In this document: positions 49,219 through 57,901 of the stretch, in pieces | Position numbering within the stretch: position 1 is the first letter of the stretch | Layout: every line of letters starts with the position of its first letter | DNA from: Phycisphaerae bacterium | GTDB lineage: Bacteria; Planctomycetota; Phycisphaerae; FEN-1346; JAACEH01 | NCBI GenBank assembly: GCA_012729015.1 | Contig: JAAYDY010000099.1 | Coordinates: 62,001 to 126,000 of the forward strand | Direction: 5' to 3' | DNA: 64,000 nt | Notes under the pieces: model-generated | What the model was told of the DNA's origin: nothing | The model's input: only the letters and a program-made list of their open reading frames with translations | The model's database searches: none | Program-made: the position numbers and the translations under genes

Positions 49219-49881
49219 TCAGCCTGCTACCACGCGGCGACGCACGATAAGCGTCGCCAGACCCGCCAGCAGCAGGGCCATCGTCGCCGGTTCGGGAATG
49301 ATGTTGGCGCCGTCGTTCAGCACTGTGCCGAGAATCTCCCCGCCGCCCAGTTGCGTGAACACCGGGGCGTTGCCGACCGTGCTGTAGCTCTTGATGCTCA
49401 CGCGAACGTCCGTGACCGGCTCGCCGGGGCTGGTTAGCTCGAAGTAGAACCGCGCCACGACGGTTCCCGCGGCCAGAGAATTCAGCGGGATGCCGAAGAA
49501 GCCCGACGACGGCGTCTCGTGTTTGAATCCCATCCAGATCGGAGTCGCGCCACCGACGTTGGCGGCGGCCTCGACGGGTTTCCAGAACATGCTGGCCCAG
49601 GCGTACGTCGCCGGAGCGATCAGCGTCTGCATGCCTGGGGCCCCCTTGCCGGCGACCTGGCCCGGCTGCGCCACGAACCGGGTGGCATCGGCGCCGCTGA
49701 GGACCGCCGCCGCACCGAAGCCCTGGCACGACGAGCCTGTACCGCCGTTGTTGACGATCACCAGGTCGAAGTGCATCAGGTTGCCGTCAAACACGGCGTC
49801 GGTGATCTCCAGTTGGATTTGCCCTGCCGCCGCCGGCGACGCCAGTGCCATCAATGCGACAACAACCCACAGTCTCTGCAT
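49219..49881 (-). CDS. PEP-CTERM sorting domain protein, second copy
   Basis: Protein of 220 aa from the ATG at 49881 (AGGAG eight bases upstream). Signal peptide VVVALMALASPAAAGQ, a compact beta-rich domain (about residues 20-190) resembling cohesin-like or adhesin modules, then the sorting tail IIPEPATMALLLAGLATLIVRRR. Together with the protein at 1695 it shows that the genome uses an exosortase system. Unlike that protein it has no glycine run. Confidence 0.85.
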   Translation of the reverse strand: MQRLWVVVALMALASPAAAGQIQLEITDAVFDGNLMHFDLVIVNNGGTGSSCQGFGAAAVLSGADATRFVAQPGQVAGKGAPGMQTLIAPATYAWASMFWKPVEAAANVGGATPIWMGFKHETPSSGFFGIPLNSLAAGTVVARFYFELTSPGEPVTDVRVSIKSYSTVGNAPVFTQLGGGEILGTVLNDGANIIPEPATMALLLAGLATLIVRRRVVAG

Positions 49882-50242
49882 GGTGCTTTCTCCTGATTGC
49901 CTCCGCCTGGACAGCCCCGCACGACGAACGAACCGCCTCACGATGTGAACAGCCTTCTGGGCGCAGCAACCGACTGGCGGCAACGCCGCAAGACGCGCGC
50001 AGCAACACAGGGCGCACTGTTGGCGCAACCCTTCGCCCTGCATTCTGCAAACGTCGTGCCGTGGGGGAGCCGTCGCCGCGGCCTCGTGCTGCAACGGCCC
50101 TTAGGATCGAGTCTTACGCTGGTGCGATAGCCGCGGACGCTCGCCCGAGGCGTTCCCCGGTGCGTTGACCTGGAGCATCATGCGTCGCACCGTGACAACG
50201 AGCCCATGGCGCTTGGCGGTTGGCGGATTCGGAGGTCGCTTC
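49882..50242. other. Intergenic region, nothing recognised
   Basis: About 360 bases upstream of the second PEP-CTERM gene. No repeat, RNA gene or good promoter was identified. Confidence 0.35.
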
Positions 50243-51532
50243 TCACGCTCGGGCCACGGCCGCGCCTCGGTCGGCGGCGCACACGCGGGCTGCCACGAGG
50301 TCGCCCCGGGCCGGGACGGAGATTCCCGACGGTGCCACGCGCGTGCGGACGTAGTGCTCGTCGAATCCCTCCGCCGCAGGGCGCCCGGACGCGTCGCGGC
50401 CGACCGTTTCCACGAGGACCGTGACCGTGCGGCCAATGAGGCCGCGGGCGAACTCGCAGGCCAGCCGGTGCCCCAGGCCGCGCAGGGCGGCGCTGCGGCG
50501 GCGACGACTCTCCGCCGGCACCTGCTCCGCCATGGCCGCCGCCGGCGTTCCCGACCGGGGCGAATACGGAAACACGTGCAGGCGGCTGAAGCCCGCTTCG
50601 CGGCACAGGCGGCAGGAGTTCTCGAACGCCGCCTCGCTCTCGCCGGGGAACCCGACGATCACGTCGGTCGTCAGGGCGACCTGCGGCAGCGCCAGGCGAA
50701 TCCGACCCACGCGATCCAGGAACTCGGCCGCACCGTACGGCCGCCGCATGGCCCGCAGCACCGCGTCGTCGCCCGACTGGAGCGGCACGTGAAGATGGGC
50801 GCACAACCGGTCGCCGTGCGCGGCCATGAGGGCCGGCAACTCGTCGCCCACTTCGCCGATCTCGATGCTCGAGAGGCGAATGCGCCCGAGGCCTTCGATG
50901 CGGATCAGCCGCTCCACGAGCCGCACCAGCGCCGCCGCGTCGTCGCCGCGGTCGCGCCCGTAGCGGCCCAGGTGAATGCCCGTCAGCACGATCTCGCGGT
51001 GTCCGGTCGCCGTCAGGCGCCGCACCTCCTCGACCACCTCGTCGCTCGGGCGGCTCCACGGGCGGCCGCGCACGTGCGGGATAATGCAGTAGCTGCAAAA
51101 CTGGTCGCACCCGGACTGGATCTTGACGAAGGCCCGCGTGTGGCCGGCGAATCGCGAGATGCCGCCCAGGGTCGCGCCGTCGGCCGCCGGCAAGGCCAGG
51201 TCCTCGGCCAGGCGTCGCAGCAGCGCCGCCTTGTCGGCCACCACCAGGGCCGCGGCGTCGGCGGCCTCCACCTCGGCGCGCTCCGGCGACGCGGCATAGC
51301 ATCCCGTGACGATCAGCCGGGCCAGCGGGTTCTCCCGACGCAGGCGGCGAATCGCCTGCCGGCACTGTCGCGACGCTTCGGATGTCACGACACATGTGTT
51401 CACAATCACCAGATCGGCCGACTGCCCGTCCGCGGCGGCAGTGCAGCCGGCTCGTTCCAGCAGTTCCTCGATTTCGCGGGTCTCGTACTGGTTGACCTTG
51501 CAGCCAAAGGTCTGCGTGCGGTAGGTGGGCAT
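50243..51532 (-). CDS. mtaB: tRNA methylthiotransferase MtaB
   Basis: Protein of 429 aa of the MiaB/RimO/MtaB family. The N-terminal cluster-binding domain starts YRTQTFGCKVNQYET, the MtaB form, with further Cys in VNTCVV and VTGCYA. The radical SAM motif is SGCDQFCSYCIIPHVRG near residue 143. A TRAM domain closes the C-terminus. MtaB adds a methylthio group to N6-threonylcarbamoyladenosine at position 37 of certain tRNAs. It lies seven bases after the histidine kinase gene on the same strand. Confidence 0.93.
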   Translation of the reverse strand: MPTYRTQTFGCKVNQYETREIEELLERAGCTAAADGQSADLVIVNTCVVTSEASRQCRQAIRRLRRENPLARLIVTGCYAASPERAEVEAADAAALVVADKAALLRRLAEDLALPAADGATLGGISRFAGHTRAFVKIQSGCDQFCSYCIIPHVRGRPWSRPSDEVVEEVRRLTATGHREIVLTGIHLGRYGRDRGDDAAALVRLVERLIRIEGLGRIRLSSIEIGEVGDELPALMAAHGDRLCAHLHVPLQSGDDAVLRAMRRPYGAAEFLDRVGRIRLALPQVALTTDVIVGFPGESEAAFENSCRLCREAGFSRLHVFPYSPRSGTPAAAMAEQVPAESRRRRSAALRGLGHRLACEFARGLIGRTVTVLVETVGRDASGRPAAEGFDEHYVRTRVAPSGISVPARGDLVAARVCAADRGAAVARA

Positions 51533-51539
51533 GGTCGTC

Positions 51540-52658
51540 TCAGTCCCGGTCGCCCGCGGCGGCGGCGTCGGAGGCCGTGTTCGCGGGAAGCCCCGGCAGC
51601 CTGAGCCGCAAGGTCGTCCCGGTGTTGCCCGTGGCGGCCACGCGCAACGTGCCGCCGGCGGCCACCGCGAGGCTCTGCGACACCGTCAGCCCGAGCCCCA
51701 GGGCCGATCCCGGCGATCCGGCGATGCTGCCGCGGGAGGTCCAGAACGGCTCGAAGATGTGCGGCACATGGCGCGGGGCGATGCCTCGACCGGAGTCGCT
51801 CACGGTGACGACGGCGTCGCCCTTGCCGCCCACGGTCAGGCGGACGCGGATTGTGCCGTCGCCGTCGATGGCCTCGGCGGCGTTCACGATGAGGTTGTGC
51901 ACCAGGTGCTGAAGGTTCTGGGCGTCCATGGCCACCTCGGGCGCGTCGGCCAGCACGGCGTCCAGCACGATGCCGCGCCGACCCAGGTCGCCGGTCATCT
52001 GCTCGACCAGGGCCGCCAGGGCCACCGCCGGCCGGCATCGCGCCGCCGGATCGCGATGCTCCACGGCCGTAAACAGCAGCAGGTTCCGCGTCAGGTGCGT
52101 CAGGCGGTCCACGCTCTGGGCCGTCAACCGCAGGGCCTGCTCGGCGGCGCCGGGGCTGCCCGTGGCCAGGGCCATCTCGACCTGCGTCGATACGGCGGCC
52201 AGGATGTTGTTGACGTGGTGGCTCAGGCCACCGGCCAGGCGGCCGAGGGTCACCATCTTCTCCTGCTCGGCGAGGCGCCGCTCCAGTTCGCGGCGGCGCG
52301 TCAGGTCGCGCAGGACCACGCCGACGGCGGTCACGCGGCCCTCGGCGTTTTCCAGCGGCGCGAAGTCCAGCTCGACGGGGATCGTGCCGCCGTCGCGCCG
52401 CGTGACAGTGGTCTCGAAGGCGGCCGTGCGGCGCTCCTGGACGATGCGTTTCAGCAGCAGGTCCAGCCGTCGCTGTTCGCCCCGGCGCCGGACCAGCAGC
52501 GCCGACTGGCCCGCAGCCTCGTCCCGAGTGAACCCGAGCACCCGTTCCGCGGCAGCGTTCCAGTCCATGATGCGGCCCGACGTGTCCAGCAGCACCATCG
52601 GCAGATCCGACTGCTCGAAGAGCATGGAGCACAGAAGATGGGATTTCTCGGATGTCAT
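51540..52658 (-). CDS. PAS-domain sensor histidine kinase
   Basis: Protein of 372 aa. A PAS domain (about residues 12-125, MVLLDTSGRIMDWNAAAERVLGF) leads into the dimerisation and phosphoacceptor helix with LSHHVNNILAAV near residue 150, then the ATPase domain with N box NLIVNAAEAID, G1 SDSGRGIAP and G2 GLGLTVSQSL. No membrane helix, so a cytoplasmic sensor. No response regulator is adjacent, making it an orphan kinase. It may share a transcript with mtaB downstream. Confidence 0.92.
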   Translation of the reverse strand: MTSEKSHLLCSMLFEQSDLPMVLLDTSGRIMDWNAAAERVLGFTRDEAAGQSALLVRRRGEQRRLDLLLKRIVQERRTAAFETTVTRRDGGTIPVELDFAPLENAEGRVTAVGVVLRDLTRRRELERRLAEQEKMVTLGRLAGGLSHHVNNILAAVSTQVEMALATGSPGAAEQALRLTAQSVDRLTHLTRNLLLFTAVEHRDPAARCRPAVALAALVEQMTGDLGRRGIVLDAVLADAPEVAMDAQNLQHLVHNLIVNAAEAIDGDGTIRVRLTVGGKGDAVVTVSDSGRGIAPRHVPHIFEPFWTSRGSIAGSPGSALGLGLTVSQSLAVAAGGTLRVAATGNTGTTLRLRLPGLPANTASDAAAAGDRD

Positions 52659-52686
52659 CGGTTGCGTCGGGCCTCCGGCCCGCGGT

Positions 52687-53526
52687 CTACGGCACGGTCG
52701 GCGCGGGCGAGTCCTGGACGCTCTGTCCCGGCCGCAGGAGCACCGGCTGCACCAACAGCGTCGTCACCGACCGGCGGCCCGCCGCGCCGGGGGCGGCGAA
52801 CAACTGCTCGCCGATGCTCTGCCAGCGGCCCGGCATCAGCCCTACCGCCACCAGGTCGCCTTCGCGGATGACGATACGGCTTTCCAGGTCGGCGAAACGG
52901 TAGCGCGGCGGCTCCATGGTCATGACCTGGCTCCGGCCCGCCGGCACGTGCTTCGGCTGCGGGTCGCCGTAGACGATCTCCTGGGCGATGCTCACCTCCG
53001 TGTGGTTGGGGCGGTCGGCTGCGCGGCAATGGATGCGGACCATCGTCGCGGCGCCGGGGAACTCGCGGCCCCAGACGGTCCCGTCGGCGTCGGCGCTGAA
53101 GACCGTGCAGTCCTGCATCGACACGCCCAGCGGCACGTCCAGCACCTGCCCGGGAGTGGCCTTGACGGTGCTGATCAGGCGCGACCCCAGTTGCTCGCTG
53201 GCGTCGATCGTCTCGTTGAGCCGCTCGACTGCCAGACGCCCGCCGACGGCGATGCGCAGCCCGTTGGCCGCCAGCAGCCGCCGATGCGACAGGCCCACCT
53301 GCGTCTCGTCGAGGAATCGCCAGAAATCCGGCGCCGGCTGCTCCGCATCGAATTCCGCCGTGATCAAGTACACCCGGATGTGATAGAGGTCCAGGTCGGT
53401 TCCCTGCGACGGGGGAAGCTGCGCGGTGATGTGAACGCCCTGGGAGTCGTCGCCGCCCGGCCACTTGCATCCGCCCAGCGACGCCGCCAGAAGGCCCAGC
53501 CCTAGAGCTATTGCCGACCGTGACAT
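52687..53526 (-). CDS. Lipoprotein from a probably leaderless mRNA
   Basis: Protein of 279 aa. Signal peptide LALGLGLLAASLGGCKW with a lipobox LGGC. The mature part is beta-rich, with ISTVKATPGQVLDVPLG and REFPGAATMVRIHCRA, and no family I recognise. There is no Shine-Dalgarno site before the ATG at 53526, and the promoter ends so close that the transcript should start at or next to the ATG. It precedes the histidine kinase gene on the same strand (28-base gap). Confidence 0.75.
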   Translation of the reverse strand: MSRSAIALGLGLLAASLGGCKWPGGDDSQGVHITAQLPPSQGTDLDLYHIRVYLITAEFDAEQPAPDFWRFLDETQVGLSHRRLLAANGLRIAVGGRLAVERLNETIDASEQLGSRLISTVKATPGQVLDVPLGVSMQDCTVFSADADGTVWGREFPGAATMVRIHCRAADRPNHTEVSIAQEIVYGDPQPKHVPAGRSQVMTMEPPRYRFADLESRIVIREGDLVAVGLMPGRWQSIGEQLFAAPGAAGRRSVTTLLVQPVLLRPGQSVQDSPAPTVP

Positions 53527-53533
53527 GCGAGAC

Positions 53534-53562
53534 AGTATAGGCGATCCGGCTCTGCAAATCAA
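53534..53562 (-). promoter_or_regulatory. Promoter giving a near-leaderless transcript
   Basis: Minus strand TTGATT (53562-53557), 17-base spacer, TATACT (53539-53534). The expected start point, six to seven bases on, falls at about 53527, next to the ATG at 53526. Confidence 0.6.
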
Positions 53563-53610
53563 CCACGGCGATTCAAGCACGCGACGATTGGAGAAAGCGC
53601 CTGGCGGCAG

Positions 53611-53654
53611 GGCCACGCCTGTCGTGGACCCCGAGCCTGTAGAGTGGCGTGGCC
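53611..53654 (+). repeat. Conserved-core hairpin repeat, divergent copy
   Basis: 9-bp arms GGCCACGCC and GGCGTGGCC around a 26-base core with CGTGGACCCCGAGCC and GAG, recognisably related to the cores at 9605 and 45761. Confidence 0.6.
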
Positions 53655-53710
53655 ATGAAGACGCGCCGGCAGCGTGTCGGTGGGGTCAACCGCCCCGACA
53701 CCACGAATCC

Positions 53711-53747
53711 AAAAGAGCGACGCCGGGACGGTGGGTCCCGGCGTCGC
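53711..53747 (-). terminator. Rho-independent terminator of the dehydrogenase gene
   Basis: 13-bp perfect arms GCGACGCCGGGAC (53717-53729) and GTCCCGGCGTCGC (53735-53747). On the minus strand the hairpin is followed by TCTTTT. It lies 30 bases after the stop of the gene at 53777. Confidence 0.85.
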
Positions 53748-53776
53748 GGAGCACTTCGCAGGCGTAGCGCGTGGCG

Positions 53777-55120
53777 TCAGGCTTTGACGATCTTGCCGCG
53801 GCCCTGTTTGACGTGGGCCGTCGCATTGCGCGTGTCGACGACGAGCTGCGAACTCTGTACGATCCAGTCGTAGTCGTAGCACGAATGGTCGGTGGAGATC
53901 AGGACGGCATCCTGGGTGGCCAGCGTGCGTTCGGTGAGCTTCAGGCTCTTCAGGCCGACGTTGTGCTCGCGCTGTTTGGGGGCCACGGGAATGTGCGGGT
54001 CGTTGTAGTTGACGACGGCGCCCTGCTCGCGAAGCTTTTCGATGAGGCGCACCGACGGGCTCTCGCGCATGTCGTCCACGTCGCGCTTGTAGGCCAGGCC
54101 GAGGACCAGCACCTTGGCGCCGCGCAGGCACTTGCCGCGCTCGTTCAGGGCTTCCATCAGCCGGTGAATGACGTAGTCGGGCATGCCGACGTTGATTTCG
54201 CCGGCCAACTCGATGAACCGCGTGGTCATCTCGTACTGCCGGGCCTTCCACGACAGGTAGAACGGGTCGATCGGGATGCAGTGGCCGCCCAGCCCCGGCC
54301 CCGGATAGAACGGCTGGAACCCGAACGGCTTCGTGGCGGCCGCATTGATGACTTCCCACACGTCGATGCCCATCTTGTCGAACAGCATCTTCAGCTCGTT
54401 CACCATCGCGATGTTCACGCAACGGTACACGTTCTCGATGATCTTGGCGGCCTCGGCTACCTCGCAGCTCGATACCGGCACGGTCCGCTCCAGGGCCATA
54501 CCGTAGAGCTTCGCGGCAATCTGGCCGCTGCGGCGGTCCAGTCCGCCGACGACCTTCGGAATCGTCCGCGTCGTGTAATGCGGGTTGCCCGGGTCCTCGC
54601 GCTCGGGGCTGAACGCCAGGTAGAAGTCCTTGCCGGCTTTCAGGCCGCTCGTGTTCTCCAGGATCGGGCGCAGCACGTCGCGCGTCGTGCCCGGATACGT
54701 CGTCGATTCCAGAATGATGAGCTGATCCTTGCGCAGGTTTCGGGCGATCTGTTCGCCGCTGGAAACGATGAACCGGACGTCCGGCTCGCGCATCTTGTCC
54801 AGCGGCGTCGGCACGCAGATGATCACCGCGTCCACCTTCTTGATCTGGGCGAAATCGCTGGTGGCCTTGAACAGCCCGGCCGCGACATTCTCCTTGATGA
54901 CGCTTGCGGGGATGTGCTTGATGTAGCTGCGGCCGGCGTTCAACGCCTTGACCTTTGCCGGGTCAATGTCGAACCCGAGCACGTTGAACTTCGCCGCGCA
55001 GAACTCCCGCATCAGTGGCAGGCCGACATAGCCCAGCCCGATGATACCTACCCTGGCTTTGCGATCTTCGATCTTCTTCAGCAGATCCATTGGTGTACGG
55101 TCTCCCAAAATCAGGTTCAT
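53777..55120 (-). CDS. Nucleotide-sugar dehydrogenase (UDP-GlcNAc/ManNAc type)
   Basis: Protein of 447 aa, UDP-glucose/GDP-mannose dehydrogenase family. The NAD-binding motif GIIGLGYVGLPL is near residue 25, CVPTPLDKMREPD follows, and the catalytic Cys is in GPGLGGHCIPIDP near residue 281. The sequence resembles WbpA/TviB-type UDP-N-acetyl-D-glucosamine 6-dehydrogenases more than UDP-glucose dehydrogenase. It provides uronic acid sugars for surface polysaccharide. Start at 55120 is supported by AAGGG. An ATG ten codons later (GGGAG upstream) is an alternative. Confidence 0.9.
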   Translation of the reverse strand: MNLILGDRTPMDLLKKIEDRKARVGIIGLGYVGLPLMREFCAAKFNVLGFDIDPAKVKALNAGRSYIKHIPASVIKENVAAGLFKATSDFAQIKKVDAVIICVPTPLDKMREPDVRFIVSSGEQIARNLRKDQLIILESTTYPGTTRDVLRPILENTSGLKAGKDFYLAFSPEREDPGNPHYTTRTIPKVVGGLDRRSGQIAAKLYGMALERTVPVSSCEVAEAAKIIENVYRCVNIAMVNELKMLFDKMGIDVWEVINAAATKPFGFQPFYPGPGLGGHCIPIDPFYLSWKARQYEMTTRFIELAGEINVGMPDYVIHRLMEALNERGKCLRGAKVLVLGLAYKRDVDDMRESPSVRLIEKLREQGAVVNYNDPHIPVAPKQREHNVGLKSLKLTERTLATQDAVLISTDHSCYDYDWIVQSSQLVVDTRNATAHVKQGRGKIVKA

Positions 55121-55424
55121 GGACGCCCTTCAGCCCACAGACTTCGGGCACAGTAGTGTATCGGGTATTTGTGCCATGGAAGTATAGTAAAGATTGGCAC
55201 TCTGGGGCGGTCCGGGGCGAGGCCGTGGGCGTTTCCAGCAATGGCAGGGGCAGGGGGGCGGCCGACGCCGGGCGGCCAGCGTACGTCCTTGATCGCGGGC
55301 ACTGACATTGGCCGGGCGTGTCCGGCGTTTTCGGCGGTTTTCGTTGCCGCGCGCAAGTTCTTTCGGCACAAGGCGCTAACGCCACCGCGATACCCGGCAG
55401 GGGGGGGGCGACCCCCGGGCCGGG
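55121..55424. other. Intergenic region, nothing recognised
   Basis: Upstream of the dehydrogenase gene. It contains a run of nine guanines near 55402-55410 but no repeat family or RNA gene. Confidence 0.35.
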
Positions 55425-55745
55425 TCAGTCCATGTGGAACAGCTCGTCCATCGACGGCCAGGCGGCCCCGGCCGGGCCGTCCAGGGGCTCCAGGCAGGGG
55501 CCGGTCAGGGCGTTCCATCGCTGCATGGCCGGGTCGGCCAGCAACCGTTCGCGGTCGGCCACATAGTCGTCGCCGATGTATTCCATGGTGCTGAACAGGA
55601 GGCCGCCGTGGTGATAGATCGTGTAATTCCGGATGCCCGCGCGGGCCAGCGCCGCGAGCACCTCGGGCCATACGGCGGCATGAAGCCGGCGGTACTCCTC
55701 CAGCTTGCCTTCGCGTATCCGCATGACGCGACCGATGCGCTGCAT
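55425..55745 (-). CDS. rhaM: L-rhamnose mutarotase
   Basis: Protein of 106 aa, the family length (RhaM, formerly DUF718). Tyr18 and His22, the catalytic residues of the E. coli enzyme, are in EEYRRLHAAVWPE, and the IRNYTIYHHGGLLFSTMEY stretch is typical. It interconverts alpha- and beta-L-rhamnose before isomerisation. AGGAGG five bases upstream marks the start at 55745. It is cotranscribed with the PAS gene upstream (11-base gap), not with other rhamnose genes. Confidence 0.9.
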   Translation of the reverse strand: MQRIGRVMRIREGKLEEYRRLHAAVWPEVLAALARAGIRNYTIYHHGGLLFSTMEYIGDDYVADRERLLADPAMQRWNALTGPCLEPLDGPAGAAWPSMDELFHMD

Positions 55746-55756
55746 GAGACCTCCTG

Positions 55757-56263
55757 CTATGGCCGCAGATCGTCGATCCGCAGCATCACGTAGCCGTCCA
55801 CCTTCTCCGTCGAGATTTCCAGGCAGACGGTCCGGACCTGGTGATCGAGCTCGACATCGGGATAGGCCCTGACGCGGACGCGCGGCTCGCCGGTCTCGAA
55901 CGTGTGCCGCACGGTGCTGCGGATGGTGCAGGAGCGGCAGTGGACCGTGCCGCCGCAGCCGCCGGGCTCCTTGGCGTGGGCGCACTGGAACGCCATGCCG
56001 CCCAGGCTGTCGCGGACCGCCCCGAGGGGCTTGCCCAGGGTCTGGCAGGCCTGCGCGTTGGCCGCCACGACGCGGACGTCCGAATCCACCACGAGCACCG
56101 GAACGCCCAGGCGGTCCAGAAAGCCGGCCATGGACTCGCCCTTCGGCGAGAAGAACATCGCCGCACAGGTCGGACACATGCCGTGCGTGACTGGCGACGC
56201 CTGATCCGCCTCGCCGCTTGTTCCCTCAATCACATTGCCGCACCAGGCACACGCTCGAATCAT
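55757..56263 (-). CDS. Zinc-ribbon plus PAS protein with cysteine cluster
   Basis: Protein of 168 aa. It starts with a small zinc-ribbon-like segment (CAWC at residue 5 and CPTC near 33), followed by a PAS fold (about 45-168, VPVLVVDSDVRVVAANAQA). Inside the PAS domain is a cysteine cluster FQCAH...GGCGG...HCRSC, which could hold a metal or an iron-sulfur cluster. It has no output domain, so it must act through a partner. Redox or metal sensing is inferred. The start at 56263 (MIRACAWCG) is chosen over one six codons upstream. Confidence 0.75.
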   Translation of the reverse strand: MIRACAWCGNVIEGTSGEADQASPVTHGMCPTCAAMFFSPKGESMAGFLDRLGVPVLVVDSDVRVVAANAQACQTLGKPLGAVRDSLGGMAFQCAHAKEPGGCGGTVHCRSCTIRSTVRHTFETGEPRVRVRAYPDVELDHQVRTVCLEISTEKVDGYVMLRIDDLRP

Positions 56264-56428
56264 GTTCAGCCCTCTCCCCATCCCGTCCTATGGCGCCGTC
56301 TGAGCAGTGTCCATCCTCCAGCAGCCAACGGGGCGACCATCGGGTCGCGAGCCCTCATCATGGCGTCGGCGGACCGTGTCGTCAAGAATCCGTCGGGCGA
56401 ATGCCAGACGAGAGGCAGGTTTTTCCCG

Positions 56429-56458
56429 TTGTCGCGTCGGGCCGACGTGAGGTAAACT
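56429..56458 (+). promoter_or_regulatory. Candidate promoter of aroA
   Basis: TTGTCG (56429-56434), 18-base spacer, TAAACT (56453-56458), 35 bases before the ATG. Confidence 0.4.
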
Positions 56459-56492
56459 CTGGTTTCCTCTGAGAAAAAAGGGTATCGCCTCC

Positions 56493-57776
56493 ATGGCCAC
56501 GGAAACCATACAACCCGTCGTTGGCCCCGTCGTGGGTCGCATTCGCCCGGTGGGGTCCAAGAGCCTGACCAACCGCGCGCTGGTGGCGGCAGGGCTGGCT
56601 GCCGGGCGCAGCACGCTCGAGGGGTGCCTGGCCGGCGATGACACGCGACACATGGCCGAGGCCTGGCGACAGCTCGGGGCGACGGTCCAGTGGGACGAAG
56701 CGTCCGGACGGATCGTGGTCACCGGCACCGGGGGCCGCCTCGCGCCGGGGCCGCGCGAGCTGTTCGTCGGCAACGCCGGCACGGCGATGCGTTTCCTGAC
56801 GGCTGTGGCGGCGGTGGGGCACGGCCGGTACCGTCTGGACGGCGTGCCGCGAATGCGCGAGCGGCCGATCGAGGATCTGCTGGTGGCCCTGCGGGCCCTC
56901 GGGGTCAGCGCCGTCAGCGAGACCGGCAACGGGTGTCCGCCGGTGCTCGTCGAGGCCGGCGGCCTGGGCGGCGGGCGCGTGACCGTCAGCGGCCGCATCA
57001 GCAGTCAGTACCTCAGCGGCCTGCTCCTGGCGGCGCCCTATGCCGCACGCGACGTCGAGATCGTGATCGACGGCGACCTGGTGAGCAAACCCTATGCCGA
57101 CATGACGTGCCGCCTGATGGCCGACTTCGGCGTCGAGGTGGAGAACGAGGAGTACCGGCGGTTCTACGTGGTGGCCCCGAGCCGCTACGTCGCGCGGACC
57201 TACGCCGTCGAGCCGGACGCCACCGCGGCCACGTACTTCTGGGCCGTTGCGGCCATGACCGGCGGCTCGGTCACGGTCGAGGGCCTCACGGCCGACAGCG
57301 CCCAGGGCGACGTCGCCTTCGTGCACGTCCTGGAACAGATGGGCTGCCGCGTCGAGTCGTCGCCCGAGGGCCTGACCGTCCACGGGCCCGCGAGGCTGCG
57401 CGGCGTGACGGTGGACCTGAACGCCATGCCCGACACGGCGCTGACGCTGGCCGTGCTGGCGCTGGCGGCCGACGGGCCGACGTGCATCCGCAACGTGGCG
57501 AACCTGCGCGTGAAAGAGACCGACCGCCTGGCTGCCCTCGCCGCCGAGCTGCGCAAGTTCGGCGCCGCCGTGGACGAGGCGGCCGACAGCCTCACGATCC
57601 GGCCGCCGGCGATCCTGCGCGGCGCGGCCGTGGCCACCTACGACGACCATCGCATGGCGATGAGTTTCGCCCTGGCGGGCCTGAAGGCGCCCGGCGTCTC
57701 CATCGTCGGCGCCGAATGCGTGAGCAAGACGTTCCCCGACTACTTCGCGCGGCTGCGGAACCTCGTCGGGGCGTAG
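56493..57776 (+). CDS. aroA: 5-enolpyruvylshikimate-3-phosphate synthase
   Basis: Protein of 427 aa, standard length. Marks: GSKSLTNRALV near residue 21, GNAGTAMRFLTA near residue 93 (the phosphoenolpyruvate site), RMRERPIEDLL, SSQYLSGLLLAAP and the C-terminal YDDHRMAMSFAL. It joins shikimate-3-phosphate and phosphoenolpyruvate in aromatic amino acid synthesis. In the GNAGTAMR loop the residue after Arg is Phe, where E. coli has Pro. It stands alone, without other aro genes. Confidence 0.96.
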   Translation: MATETIQPVVGPVVGRIRPVGSKSLTNRALVAAGLAAGRSTLEGCLAGDDTRHMAEAWRQLGATVQWDEASGRIVVTGTGGRLAPGPRELFVGNAGTAMRFLTAVAAVGHGRYRLDGVPRMRERPIEDLLVALRALGVSAVSETGNGCPPVLVEAGGLGGGRVTVSGRISSQYLSGLLLAAPYAARDVEIVIDGDLVSKPYADMTCRLMADFGVEVENEEYRRFYVVAPSRYVARTYAVEPDATAATYFWAVAAMTGGSVTVEGLTADSAQGDVAFVHVLEQMGCRVESSPEGLTVHGPARLRGVTVDLNAMPDTALTLAVLALAADGPTCIRNVANLRVKETDRLAALAAELRKFGAAVDEAADSLTIRPPAILRGAAVATYDDHRMAMSFALAGLKAPGVSIVGAECVSKTFPDYFARLRNLVGA

Positions 57777-57901
57777 TGCTGCACGGTGAAAAGGTCTCAT
57801 GACGTTGCAGTCGTAGACTCCCGATGACGAAGGTCGCTGTCGGGGTGCTTGTGGGCAAATGCCCCATGGCTTCAATCATCTGGATTGACAGGAGACGGTT
57901 G

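Noticed and set aside
55402..55410. G run upstream of the dehydrogenase gene as a switch
   Set aside because: It lies outside any open frame or promoter that I can define, so no effect can be argued.
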